Shown here: positions 8,188 through 16,735 of the stretch, piece by piece
How the letters are laid out: the number at the start of each line of letters is the position of its first letter
Numbering within the stretch: position 1 is the stretch's first letter
Origin: Melghiribacillus thermohalophilus
GTDB taxonomy: Bacteria > Bacillota > Bacilli > Bacillales > Alkalibacillaceae
Length of the DNA stretch: 64,000 bases
NCBI RefSeq assembly: GCF_004342905.1
Contig: NZ_SMAN01000007.1
Location: 1 to 64,000, forward strand
Direction of reading: 5' to 3'
Translations under genes and position numbers: made by a program
The notes under the pieces: generated by a model
What the model was told of the DNA's origin: nothing
Databases searched by the model: none
What the model saw: only the letters and a program-made list of their open reading frames with translations

Positions 8188-9402
8188 ATGATGAAAAAGA
8201 AATGTGTATTGGCCTATTCAGGCGGTTTAGATACATCGGTCTCCATTAAGTGGATTCAGGAAAAATACGGATATGATGTCATTGCCCTTGGACTGGATAT
8301 CGGGGAAGGAAAAGATATGGAATCGGTCCGTCAGAAGGCTTTGAAGGTCGGAGCCATCAAAGCGATTATGCTGGATGCAAAAGAAGAACTGGCGGAAGAA
8401 TACTTATTACCGGCACTAAAAGGCAATGCTTTATATGAAGGGAAATATCCATTATCTTCAGCCCTTTCCCGCCCTTTAATCGCTAAAAAATTAGTGGAAG
8501 TGGCTGAAAAAGAAGGGGCCGTTGCCGTGGCTCATGGCTGTACCGGAAAAGGAAACGATCAGGTTCGTTTTGAAGTTTCCATCCAGGCATTGAATCCTGA
8601 ATTAGAAATCATTGCACCGGTACGTGAATGGAAAATGACCCGTGATGAGGAAATTGCTTACGCAGAAAAACACGGCATTGATATTCCGGTTAACCTGGAT
8701 AATCCTTTCTCCATTGACGCCAATATCTGGGGACGTGCCTGTGAAGCGGGTGTCTTAGAAAATCCATGGCTTGAAGCACCGGAAGAAGCTTATCAGTGGA
8801 CTGCACCGCTTGAACTCACTCCAGATGAGCCGGAATATATTACGATTACTTTTGATAAAGGAAAGCCGATTGGATTAAACGGAGAGAGCCTGAAATTCGT
8901 GGACATCATTGAAACATTAAATGTGATGGGTGGGAAGCACGGAATCGGCCGGATTGACCATGTGGAAAACCGTCTGGTTGGCATCAAATCCCGGGAAGTT
9001 TATGAAAACCCGGCCGCGTTAATGCTGATTCAGGCCCATCAGGAACTGGAATTTTTAACACAGCCGCGTGAAATGGCTAAATTCAAACCAGTTGTGGAAC
9101 AGCAGATGTCCAACATGATTTATGAAGGACTCTGGTATTCACCGCTGATGAACGCTCTCCAATCCTTTGTGGAAGAAACTCAGCAGATGGTTTCCGGTGT
9201 CGTGAAGATGAAATGTTTCAAAGGCCATGCCATGGTTGTGGGCAAACAATCCTCCAACAGCCTGTATGACGAGGATCTGGCCACCTATACGAAGGGAGAT
9301 GCATTTGATCACGATTCAGCAGTAGGATTCATCAAGCTGTGGGGACTTCCGACCAAAGTGTACTCCCAGATTCACAACAAAAAGCCAGTTTTGACGAAGT
9401 AA
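8188..9402 (+). CDS. argG: Argininosuccinate synthase
   Basis: 404 residues. It joins citrulline and aspartate with ATP to give argininosuccinate. The N-terminal PP-loop AYSGGLDTS is at residues 9-17, followed by [14 protein letters not shown] (citrulline/aspartate site) and [12 protein letters not shown]. Length is normal for the family (about 400). The start is ATG 8188 or 8191, both behind AGGAG; 8188 is given. It lies between argF and argH in the same direction, with argH beginning 19 bases after its stop, so the three are cotranscribed. Confidence 0.96.
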   Translation: MMKKKCVLAYSGGLDTSVSIKWIQEKYGYDVIALGLDIGEGKDMESVRQKALKVGAIKAIMLDAKEELAEEYLLPALKGNALYEGKYPLSSALSRPLIAKKLVEVAEKEGAVAVAHGCTGKGNDQVRFEVSIQALNPELEIIAPVREWKMTRDEEIAYAEKHGIDIPVNLDNPFSIDANIWGRACEAGVLENPWLEAPEEAYQWTAPLELTPDEPEYITITFDKGKPIGLNGESLKFVDIIETLNVMGGKHGIGRIDHVENRLVGIKSREVYENPAALMLIQAHQELEFLTQPREMAKFKPVVEQQMSNMIYEGLWYSPLMNALQSFVEETQQMVSGVVKMKCFKGHAMVVGKQSSNSLYDEDLATYTKGDAFDHDSAVGFIKLWGLPTKVYSQIHNKKPVLTK

Positions 9403-9421
9403 ACATAAGGGGGATCTGTTG

Positions 9422-10804
9422 ATGGCAAAGCTCTGGGGAGGCCGTTTTACGAAAAATACAAACGAATTAGTTGAACAGATGAATGCCTCCATTACATTTG
9501 ACCAAAAATTATTAGATGAAGATATTCAGGGAAGCATCGCCCATGTGAATATGCTTGCCAGATGCGGAATTGTGACAGAAGGAGAATCTGAAAAAATTAA
9601 GGATGGCCTGAAAAAGGTTCACCAGAAGCTGAATGATGGAGAAGTATCCTATTCTATTGCTCATGAAGATATTCATATGAATATTGAAAGTCTTTTACAC
9701 GATGAGATCGGGCCAGTAGCAGGTAAACTCCATACAGCAAGAAGCCGGAATGACCAGGTGGCAACCGATATGCATCTGTATCTGAAAAAACAGGTGCAGC
9801 ATCTCATGGGACTGTTGAAATCGGTTCAAGAAGCCATCGTGAAGCAGGCCAGTGAGCATGTGAATACGATCCTGCCAGGATATACTCACCTTCAGCGAGC
9901 CCAGCCGGTCTCCTTTGCCCACCATTTGCTCGCTTATTTCTGGATGTTCCAGCGGGATCTTGAACGCATGGCCGATAGCTTGAAACGAATTAATATTTTG
10001 CCGCTGGGAGCGGGTGCGATTGCCGGAACGACCTTTCCAATTGACCGGGAAATGGTAGCAGAGGAGCTGGGATTTGATGCTATATATCCAAACAGCATGG
10101 ATGCTGTAAGTGACCGGGATTTTATTGTGGAATTTTTAAGCCATGCATCCATTTTAATGATGCATATCTCCCGGCTCAGTGAAGAACTTATCATCTGGTC
10201 CAGCCAGGAATTTCAGTTTGTGGAACTGGATGATGCCTTTTGTACGGGATCCAGCATGATGCCCCAGAAGAAGAACCCGGATATTCCGGAATTGCTCAGG
10301 GGGAAAACGGGCAGGGTTTACGGTCATCTAATGGGCCTTTTAACGACCTTAAAAGGCCTGCCCTTAACCTATAACAAAGACATGCAGGAAGATAAAGAGG
10401 GGATGTTTGATACCGTAGAAACGCTGACCATGGCTTTAGAAGTGCTGGCACCGATGCTGTTGACCATGGAAGTGAAGAAAGAGAATATGTATCAGGCGGT
10501 TCGGAATGATTATTCCAATGCTACGGATCTTGCAGATTATCTGGTGCGCAAAGGAACCCCTTTCCGGGAAGCCCATGAAATCACCGGGAAAGCTGTGCTT
10601 TATGCCATACAAAAACAAAAAAGCCTGCTGGATCTGTCCCTTGAAGAATACTATCAATTTAGCAATCTGGTGGATAATGACATTTATGCAGCGATTGAAC
10701 CGGAACAGGTGGTAGCTGCACGAAACAACATGGGGGGAACGTCTCAGGAGCAGGTGAAGAAACAGCTGGAAATGGCGGAACAAATATTGAATGAAGATGG
10801 ATAG
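9422..10804 (+). CDS. argH: Argininosuccinate lyase
   Basis: 460 residues. It splits argininosuccinate into arginine and fumarate, the last step of arginine synthesis. Family signature [11 protein letters not shown] is at residues 276-286, with the flexible loop carrying the catalytic serine; HTARSRND is near 104-111 and [11 protein letters not shown] at 152-162. ATG 9422 follows AAGGGGG by eight bases; a TTG three bases earlier is also possible. A GC-rich hairpin follows the stop codon. Confidence 0.96.
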   Translation: MAKLWGGRFTKNTNELVEQMNASITFDQKLLDEDIQGSIAHVNMLARCGIVTEGESEKIKDGLKKVHQKLNDGEVSYSIAHEDIHMNIESLLHDEIGPVAGKLHTARSRNDQVATDMHLYLKKQVQHLMGLLKSVQEAIVKQASEHVNTILPGYTHLQRAQPVSFAHHLLAYFWMFQRDLERMADSLKRINILPLGAGAIAGTTFPIDREMVAEELGFDAIYPNSMDAVSDRDFIVEFLSHASILMMHISRLSEELIIWSSQEFQFVELDDAFCTGSSMMPQKKNPDIPELLRGKTGRVYGHLMGLLTTLKGLPLTYNKDMQEDKEGMFDTVETLTMALEVLAPMLLTMEVKKENMYQAVRNDYSNATDLADYLVRKGTPFREAHEITGKAVLYAIQKQKSLLDLSLEEYYQFSNLVDNDIYAAIEPEQVVAARNNMGGTSQEQVKKQLEMAEQILNEDG

Positions 10805-10808
10805 TTTA

Positions 10809-10840
10809 GAGGGTGCCCGGCAAATGGGCACTCTCTGTTT
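10809..10840 (+). terminator. Probable terminator of the arg operon
   Basis: GAGGGTGCCC pairs with GGGCACTCTC across GGCAAAT, followed by TGTTTG. The T-tract is weak. Confidence 0.55.
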
Positions 10841-10984
10841 GTGGATGAAATGGATCTTAAATGGGTAAATCAAATTGGATAAACGGGCATCCCGGCATAA
10901 AATGTTTGAGCGATTATTTGACACTTGACCTTTTTGATAAACCTGATATATTGAGATAAATTATTTTTTTTGGAGGGGTTTACA

Positions 10985-11818
10985 GTGCTCACCGACTATC
11001 ACGTGCATATGCATGAAACAGGATATTTTTCCACCAACTATTTAAGGCAGTATATTGAAAAGGCAAAGGAAAAGGGGATAGAGGAGCTTGGGATTTCCGA
11101 ACATGCGTATTTTTTTAACGAGACAAAAAATATCATCTCCAATCCCTGGATTGATAATCGCCGGGGACTTGATTTTAACGATTATTGGCGTCTGTTTGAG
11201 GAAGCGGAAAAAGAAAATTTGAAGGTCAAAATGGGAATAGAAATGGACTATACTCCGGGGAAAGAAGAAGAAATGGAGAAGTTTATCAAGTCCTACCCAT
11301 TTGATTACGTCATCGGATCGGTGCACTGGATTGGCGACTGGGGAATAGATCTGCAAATGTTTCGGGACGAATATGAGAAGCGAGATATTTATGAAGCCTA
11401 TGAACGGTATTTTGACCAGATTGTAACCCTGGCGGAATCGAAGTTGTTTGACGTTGTCGGACATATTGACTTAATTAAAATTTTTGGATATAAGCCCGAT
11501 GATCAGGCGTTTGTCGAAGAACAATATGATCGTGCAGTAGAAGCTCTTGCAAAGTCAGGAACCTGTATAGAAATCAGCACTGCAGGCCTGAGAAAACCGG
11601 TAGGGGAGATCTATCCCGATCCAGTGCTCCTGCAAAAATGCTACGACAACGGAGTAGGCATCGTCCTGTGTTCCGATGCCCATGCTCCGAAACATGTAGG
11701 CTATGCTTATGATCAATCGCTGGATCTGGCACGATCTGCAGGATATGATAAAATTCAAACCTTTACGAAACGGAAAAAGAAAAGCTGTTCACTCGGGGAT
11801 CTGAATACGGATTCCTGA
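10985..11818 (+). CDS. Histidinol-phosphatase, PHP family (HisJ/HisK type)
   Basis: 277 residues. PHP metal-site motifs are in order: DYHVHMH (residues 4-10), ISEH (37-40), GSVHW (111-115), GHID (159-162) and CSDAHAP (229-235). This matches the HisJ-type enzymes that dephosphorylate histidinol phosphate in histidine synthesis using three metal ions; a few relatives have other phosphoesterase roles. GTG 10985 is preceded by GGAGGGG with a seven-base spacer; the TTG frame starting at 10970 overlaps that site. It is not in a his operon here, which is common in Bacillus. Confidence 0.85.
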   Translation: MLTDYHVHMHETGYFSTNYLRQYIEKAKEKGIEELGISEHAYFFNETKNIISNPWIDNRRGLDFNDYWRLFEEAEKENLKVKMGIEMDYTPGKEEEMEKFIKSYPFDYVIGSVHWIGDWGIDLQMFRDEYEKRDIYEAYERYFDQIVTLAESKLFDVVGHIDLIKIFGYKPDDQAFVEEQYDRAVEALAKSGTCIEISTAGLRKPVGEIYPDPVLLQKCYDNGVGIVLCSDAHAPKHVGYAYDQSLDLARSAGYDKIQTFTKRKKKSCSLGDLNTDS

Positions 11819-12115
11819 AAAGTGGTTGATGTATTTACAACGAAATCAGGTTGTGCCGGCAAATACTCAACAAATAAGGAGACGGGGACAAATAAGGATT
11901 GATTGGCGGAAAAGACGAGCTGTTTTGCAAAAACCATTTACGCAGTGAGCATGCGTAGACTCCAGGTCGATTATAACCGACCACTTCCTGTGTGACACTA
12001 GTACGACCTGTACATCGCGGAAACTGTATAGGCCGAACATCTCTAAAGATAGAAGGAGAAGCTGTCTTAGAAAACCTCGGCCGTGCCCGCGGAAAATAGA
12101 GCATGTTGACAAAAT
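11819..12115. repeat. Gene-free region resembling a degenerate intergenic repeat
   Basis: No gene is supported; overlapping minus-strand frames lack family features. The stretch from about 11935 to 12100 contains GCGTAGACTCC and later CTCGGCCGTGCCCGCGGAAA, phrases that recall a widespread Bacillaceae interspersed element with GCGTAGACTCCTGCGGG-like and GCCCGCGGAAAGCG-like ends. This is from memory of family genomes and needs a genome-wide search. Confidence 0.35.
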
Positions 12116-12165
12116 AAAACATATCCGAACTCATTCATGTGATGATGGAGTTCGGATATTTTATG
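12116..12165. terminator. Terminator after serA
   Basis: ATATCCGAACTC (12121-12132) and GAGTTCGGATAT (12148-12159) are exact complements. T-rich tracts flank both sides, so it can work in both directions. A related hairpin is found at 52133-52190. Confidence 0.75.
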
Positions 12166-12198
12166 ATCTTGTGAAGATTTGTCCAAGCTTCTCAGATT

Positions 12199-13785
12199 TT
12201 ACAATTCAATAGGGATCACATGCATGATGTTTGGAATATTTCTTAAATCATCCAGGCATTCTTTATCTATAGGTTTATCGATGGTTAAAACCATGATGGC
12301 ATCTCCGCCGACGTTGGAACGCCCGACCTGCATGGTTGCAATATTGACATCGTACTGCCCGAGAAGACTTCCGACCCGGCCAATGGCACCGGGCTGATCT
12401 TTATGACGAATCAATAGGAGGTTGCCCTCAGGCATGACGTCCACGCTGTAGTTATCAATTTTGACAATCCGAGTGCCGAGGCCGTTCAGTAATGTTCCGG
12501 CAACGGTTTTCGCGGATGATCTAGTCTGGACTTCTATGGTGATCAGATTGGTAAATCCTTTTGTCCGGGACGTTTTGCTTTCATTAATCGTAATTCCTTT
12601 TCGGCTGGCAAGGAAAGGAGCATTGACATCATTGACGTGCTCCCCGAGGTAAGGTTTTAGCATCCCCTTTACGGCATTTCTCGTAAGAGGTGAAATATCC
12701 AGTTCCGTCAGGCTGCCAGAAAAACGAACGGTTACCTCCTCTATCGGCTCTTCCGTCATTCTGGCAATGAATCTTCCCAATTTTTCAGACAGGTTAAAAT
12801 AGGGTTCGATTTTTTCCATAACTTCGGCAGATACAGACGGAATGTTCACCGGGTTCTGCGGGAGGCCGCCATTTAAAATACGGATGACATCATAACTGAC
12901 GTCCACTGCTACATTTTCCTGGGCTTCGACCGTACTTGCTCCGAGATGCGGAGTGGCAATGACTTCCGGCAAATCAAGCAACTTATAATTTTTCACAGGC
13001 TCTTCTTCAAAAACATCCAGTGCGGCACCTCTGACTTTTTTGCTTTTAATGGCCCGATACAGTGCATCTTCATCAATTAATCCTCCCCGGGCACAGTTTA
13101 ATATTTGTACCCCGTCTTTCATTTTTCGGAAAGCACCTGCACTCAGGATATGTCTCGTTTCTTTTAAAAGGGGTGTATGAATGGTGATAAAATCTGACTT
13201 GCGTAACACATCATCCAGTGTCCCATACTGAACACCGAGTTGTTTGGCTTTTTCCTCGGTCAGATAAGGGTCATAGGCAATAACTTTCAGACGCTGTCCC
13301 CTTGCACGATAAGCAACCTCGGTGCCGATCCGTCCCAGTCCGATAATGCCGAGTATTTTGTCCTTCAGTTCAACACCGACAAATGACTTACGGTCCCAGT
13401 TATGATTTTTAATGGATGCATGGGCCTGGGGAATGTTACGGGCTAATGCCATCAACATGGCCATTGTATGTTCAGCAGCTGAGTTTGTGTTTCCGTCCGG
13501 GGAATTGACCACAACTATACCCCGTTCTGTAGCGGCATCTAAATCGATGTTATCGACCCCAACACCTGCCCGTCCGATGACCTTCAGCCGTTCACCTTTT
13601 TCAATCACATCTTCAGTTACTTTCGTTTGGCTTCGGACGATCAGGGCATCGTATTCAGGTATGCGCTCTAAAAGTTCTGCCTTTGATAAATTGGTCAGCA
13701 TATGAACCTCGATATGGTCAGCATCGATTAAAGGCTTTATACCATCTTCATTTAACGGATCACTGATTAAAACCTGAAATGTCAT
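12199..13785 (-). CDS. serA: D-3-phosphoglycerate dehydrogenase
   Basis: 528 residues. It oxidises 3-phosphoglycerate to 3-phosphohydroxypyruvate, the first step of serine synthesis. The NAD-binding motif GLGRIG is at residues 149-154, with GRAGVGVDNID near 71-81, the active-site GEHTxA-like region AAEHTMAM around 103-110, and catalytic HLG (TPHLGAS) in the second half. A long C-terminal region with an intervening (ASB) domain and a final ACT domain (DQPGAIGRVGSLLG, from about residue 455) marks the long form found in Bacillus. It is two bases after the upstream aminotransferase gene and controlled by the serine T-box. Confidence 0.95.
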   Translation of the reverse strand: MTFQVLISDPLNEDGIKPLIDADHIEVHMLTNLSKAELLERIPEYDALIVRSQTKVTEDVIEKGERLKVIGRAGVGVDNIDLDAATERGIVVVNSPDGNTNSAAEHTMAMLMALARNIPQAHASIKNHNWDRKSFVGVELKDKILGIIGLGRIGTEVAYRARGQRLKVIAYDPYLTEEKAKQLGVQYGTLDDVLRKSDFITIHTPLLKETRHILSAGAFRKMKDGVQILNCARGGLIDEDALYRAIKSKKVRGAALDVFEEEPVKNYKLLDLPEVIATPHLGASTVEAQENVAVDVSYDVIRILNGGLPQNPVNIPSVSAEVMEKIEPYFNLSEKLGRFIARMTEEPIEEVTVRFSGSLTELDISPLTRNAVKGMLKPYLGEHVNDVNAPFLASRKGITINESKTSRTKGFTNLITIEVQTRSSAKTVAGTLLNGLGTRIVKIDNYSVDVMPEGNLLLIRHKDQPGAIGRVGSLLGQYDVNIATMQVGRSNVGGDAIMVLTIDKPIDKECLDDLRNIPNIMHVIPIEL

Positions 13786-13787
13786 CG

Positions 13788-14945
13788 TTATTGTTCCCTC
13801 CAGTTTGTATATACTTGCTGGGCAGCTGCAACGCCCTGGCCAAAGTCAAACCTGGCGCCAATTGTTTTCAGTCCGATTTCGACTAAACTAATCGTCTGCA
13901 GGACATCTGCCGGCGAACTGTAACCCATATGGCCCACCCGGAAAATTTGCCCCTTCAAGTCTTGCTGCCCGCCGGCAACGGATAATCCAAATTCTTTTCG
14001 GATCACTTGTCGGAACTCCTCAGCAGAAAAGCGATCCGGTTGAACAGCGGTAACGGTTGGTGAAGCATCCTGATCACTGGTGAAAAGCGGAAGTTGTAAT
14101 GCTCGAAAAGCTTCCCGGGTCATGTTCATCATCAGCTTATGTCTATTGAAAACTTGTTTCAATCCTTCTTCTTCAAAGAGTTCAAGCACCTGCCTGAGTC
14201 CGAATAACAGAGAAAGAGCGGGGGTAAATGGCGTAGAATTTCCCTCGATTTTCTCTTTATATTTTTTTAAATCCAAGTAAAAACGATGTTGCGGATTGGA
14301 TTCAATTTTTTTCCATGCTCTTTCACTGACTGCAATCAGGGCAAGTCCTGCCGGCAGCATCAATGCTTTCTGAGAACCTGTTACAAAAATATCTACGCCC
14401 CAGTCGTCCATGTTGGCCTCTACACCACCGATGGCTGAGACCCCATCGACCACAAACAGGGCATCAGATGAATGCTGAACGACTTTTCCTATTTCACCGA
14501 TAGGATTCAGGACTCCCGTGGAAGTTTCACAGAACGTAGCAAAAACGACACGAATGTCAGGGTGGCTTTTTAAATACTGCTCCACCTGCTCTGGTCTGGC
14601 AGCCTTGCCCCATTCCACATCCATACGGTGAGTTTTTAAGTCGTAGGCCTCACAAATTTTGGCGAATCTGTCTCCAAAAGCTCCTGTTACGATGACAAGT
14701 ACTTCATCATCCGGTGCTGCAGCGTTGACCACAGCTGTCTCCAGACCAGAGGTCCCGCTTCCGGTCACAATCATGACCTCTTCTTTTGTACCAAATAGCG
14801 GTCCCAGTCCGGGACGGATGGACTGAATCAATTCACTGGCCTCCTGGCTGCGGTGTCCGATCATGGGACGGCTCATGGCCTGCTTGACGGAAGGCGGAAT
14901 AGGAGTTGGTCCAGGAATTCGTAACAGTTTCTGATCAGGTAACAT
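13788..14945 (-). CDS. Class V aminotransferase (alanine-glyoxylate/phosphoserine type)
   Basis: 385 residues. PLP-dependent; the Schiff-base lysine is K193 in GSQKAL, with TGSGTSGLE at 61-69 and the aspartate of VVDGVSA near 166-171. The family includes alanine-glyoxylate and serine-pyruvate aminotransferases, and enzymes that replace SerC in phosphoserine synthesis. Operon position with serA and T-box control suggest that it supplies the transamination step of serine synthesis here; this is inference. I chose ATG 14945, nine bases after GGAGG; a longer frame starts at 14981 without a ribosome site. Confidence 0.82.
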   Translation of the reverse strand: MLPDQKLLRIPGPTPIPPSVKQAMSRPMIGHRSQEASELIQSIRPGLGPLFGTKEEVMIVTGSGTSGLETAVVNAAAPDDEVLVIVTGAFGDRFAKICEAYDLKTHRMDVEWGKAARPEQVEQYLKSHPDIRVVFATFCETSTGVLNPIGEIGKVVQHSSDALFVVDGVSAIGGVEANMDDWGVDIFVTGSQKALMLPAGLALIAVSERAWKKIESNPQHRFYLDLKKYKEKIEGNSTPFTPALSLLFGLRQVLELFEEEGLKQVFNRHKLMMNMTREAFRALQLPLFTSDQDASPTVTAVQPDRFSAEEFRQVIRKEFGLSVAGGQQDLKGQIFRVGHMGYSSPADVLQTISLVEIGLKTIGARFDFGQGVAAAQQVYTNWREQ

Positions 14946-15021
14946 TTCAATCATCCTCCATCTTTGATTTGGTTTATGCAACAGGAGAGTTAAAAAGGTT
15001 GTTGCCCCTTAAAGAATAAAT

Positions 15022-15310
15022 AAAAAAACTTTCCGTCCCTGTTATCGAAGGGGCGAAAAGTTTATACTCACGCGGTGCCACCCTTTTTCACTGCCTCAAC
15101 CAATCATCGATGAATCCGAGGCAGCCTCATTGGCCTATGCGTAACGGGCATCATCCGGACAAACCTACTCAAATAAGTTCAGCCTGTCAACTCCGAAGGG
15201 CTATCCATTATGCTAAAACACTGGTTTCCACCACCCACCAGCTCTCTGAGGTTTTAAACATAACGGACCTGACTTCTTCACCGTTTTTATGTGGTAAAGG
15301 ATTGAATTTT
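15022..15310 (-). promoter_or_regulatory. T-box riboswitch, probably serine-specific
   Basis: On the minus strand the leader shows the T-box core AGGGTGGCACCGCG (about 15070-15083), followed by a terminator stem AACTTTTCGCCCCT / AGGGACGGAAAGTT and six T. Stem I carries the AGAGAGCTGGTGGGTGG module. Helices CCGTTATG/CATAATGG and GAAG/CTTC enclose a specifier-loop candidate ATAGCC, giving codon AGC (serine). Uncharged tRNA-Ser would stabilise the antiterminator and allow transcription of the aminotransferase-serA operon. The specifier assignment is manual and less certain than the T-box itself. Confidence 0.93.
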
Positions 15311-15315
15311 TTATA

Positions 15316-15343
15316 ATCATAGCAAAATTTGAAAGAATGTCAA
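15316..15343 (-). promoter_or_regulatory. Promoter of the serine operon
   Basis: On the minus strand, TTGACA (15338-15343), a 16-base spacer and TATGAT (15316-15321) precede the T-box leader. Confidence 0.72.
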
Positions 15344-15471
15344 TACATTTTTAAGAAAAAAACATAAAAAGTTGGAGTAGATAATGAAGGGATAGAGCTT
15401 TACTATCCGTTTACAGACAAAATATTCTTTTCTATCTGGAAAAAATGTCGGAATTTTTGTGCTATTTTCAA

Positions 15472-15529
15472 TTGAAACGGTTTCCTGTAAAAGGTATAAT
15501 TTGAAGTGAAATATGAAACTCGATTTCAT
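15472..15529 (+). promoter_or_regulatory. Promoter and operator-like palindromes of the lysine operon
   Basis: TTGAAA (15472-15477), a 17-base spacer and TATAAT (15495-15500) form a sigma-A promoter. Two palindromes bracket it: GAAACGGTTTC over the -35 region and ATGAAACTCGATTTCAT (15513-15529) just downstream of the start. Both share GAAAC/TTTC arms, so they are candidate sites for the IclR regulator encoded in the operon or, less likely, an imperfect cre. Confidence 0.62.
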
Positions 15530-15556
15530 TATTTGAAACAAAGGGGAGGGGAGGAG

Positions 15557-16735
15557 TTGAATGTTACCTCAGATCGGGTGAAGTCACTGCCGCCTTATAT
15601 TTTCTCCAGGTTTCAGCAAAAGAAAAAAGAGCTGGAAGCCAGAGGAGTGGATGTCATTGATTTAGGAATCGGTGCACCAGATTTGCCCACACCAGACTTC
15701 ATTATCGAAGAAATGTACAAAGAAGCTAAAAAGCCGGAAAATCACCGCTATTCTCCATATAAAGGGTGCAAGGAATTCAGAGAGGCTGTTGCATCTTTTT
15801 ACCAGAATCGATTCCAGGTAGAACTGGATCCTGAAACGGAAGTGCTCACCCTTATTGGCTCAAAAGAAGGAATTGCCCATCTCATTTCTGCTGTAACCAA
15901 TCCCGGTGACAGCGTATTGATCCCTGATCCTGGATATCCCGTATATCAATCAGCTGTTTATCTCGCAGGAGCTGAACCCACACATTTGCCTCTGAATCCT
16001 CAACAAGGCTACACACCTGCTTTTGAACAAATTCCAGCAGAAACGTTGAAAAATGCCCGTCTGATGCTGTTGAATTATCCCGGAAATCCGACAGCTGCCA
16101 CTGCAGAACTCGACACATTTTTGAAAGCGGTTTCAATCGCTTCAACATATGACATTGCCCTCGCCCATGATTCGGCATACAACCTGGTGACTTTTGATGG
16201 ATATGAAGCTCCGAGTCTGATGCAAGTTCCCGGTGCAAAGAACATCGCCGTTGAATTCGGTTCGCTGTCTAAAAGTTTCAATATGACCGGCTGGCGAATC
16301 GGTTACGTGGTGGGAAATCAAGAAATAATCAGAGCTATATCAACTGTAAAAAGTAATGTTGATACCGGTCAGTTTTTGCCCATTCAGAAGGCTGCAGCCA
16401 GGGCTCTGACGGGGGATCTGACTGTTGTCAGACAAAATAATGCCATTTATAAAAGCCGAATGGAAAAAATGGCAGATGCTTTACAGAAAATCGGGATCCA
16501 CATTGAAAAGCCCAGGGGGACCTTTTTTATCTGGGCACCGGTGCCGGAGGGATATACATCCATGGAATTTGCTGACAGACTACTGGAAGAGACAGGAGTG
16601 ATTGTTACACCAGGAACAGCCTTCGGACCTTCTGGAGAAGGGTATTTTCGTCTTTCCCTTTCTGTACCGACAGACCGTCTGGAAGAAGCAGTAAAGAGGA
16701 TGAACGGTCTGAAAACAGGGGGTGATAGAAAGTGA
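15557..16735 (+). CDS. Class I/II aminotransferase, possible 2-aminoadipate transaminase
   Basis: 392 residues of PLP fold type I. The Schiff-base lysine is K239 in SLSKSFNMTGWRIGY; NYPGNPTAA (173-181) and DPGYPVY (124-130) are typical of the LL-diaminopimelate/aspartate aminotransferase branch. Because the operon encodes lysine 6-dehydrogenase and a 2-oxo acid decarboxylase, the likely reaction is 2-aminoadipate to 2-oxoadipate; this is inferred from context only. TTG 15557 is chosen with GGGGAGG seven bases upstream; the frame runs further upstream across the promoter. Its stop overlaps the next start by four bases. Confidence 0.82.
   Translation: MNVTSDRVKSLPPYIFSRFQQKKKELEARGVDVIDLGIGAPDLPTPDFIIEEMYKEAKKPENHRYSPYKGCKEFREAVASFYQNRFQVELDPETEVLTLIGSKEGIAHLISAVTNPGDSVLIPDPGYPVYQSAVYLAGAEPTHLPLNPQQGYTPAFEQIPAETLKNARLMLLNYPGNPTAATAELDTFLKAVSIASTYDIALAHDSAYNLVTFDGYEAPSLMQVPGAKNIAVEFGSLSKSFNMTGWRIGYVVGNQEIIRAISTVKSNVDTGQFLPIQKAAARALTGDLTVVRQNNAIYKSRMEKMADALQKIGIHIEKPRGTFFIWAPVPEGYTSMEFADRLLEETGVIVTPGTAFGPSGEGYFRLSLSVPTDRLEEAVKRMNGLKTGGDRK

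Noticed and set aside
11835-12134. Overlapping minus-strand frames of 80-100 codons
   Set aside because: No ribosome sites, no family features, and the DNA looks like a degenerate intergenic repeat.
15472-15485. cre (CcpA) site at the lysine operon promoter
   Set aside because: GAAACGGTTTC lacks the 14-bp cre geometry by one base; an IclR operator is an equal or better explanation.
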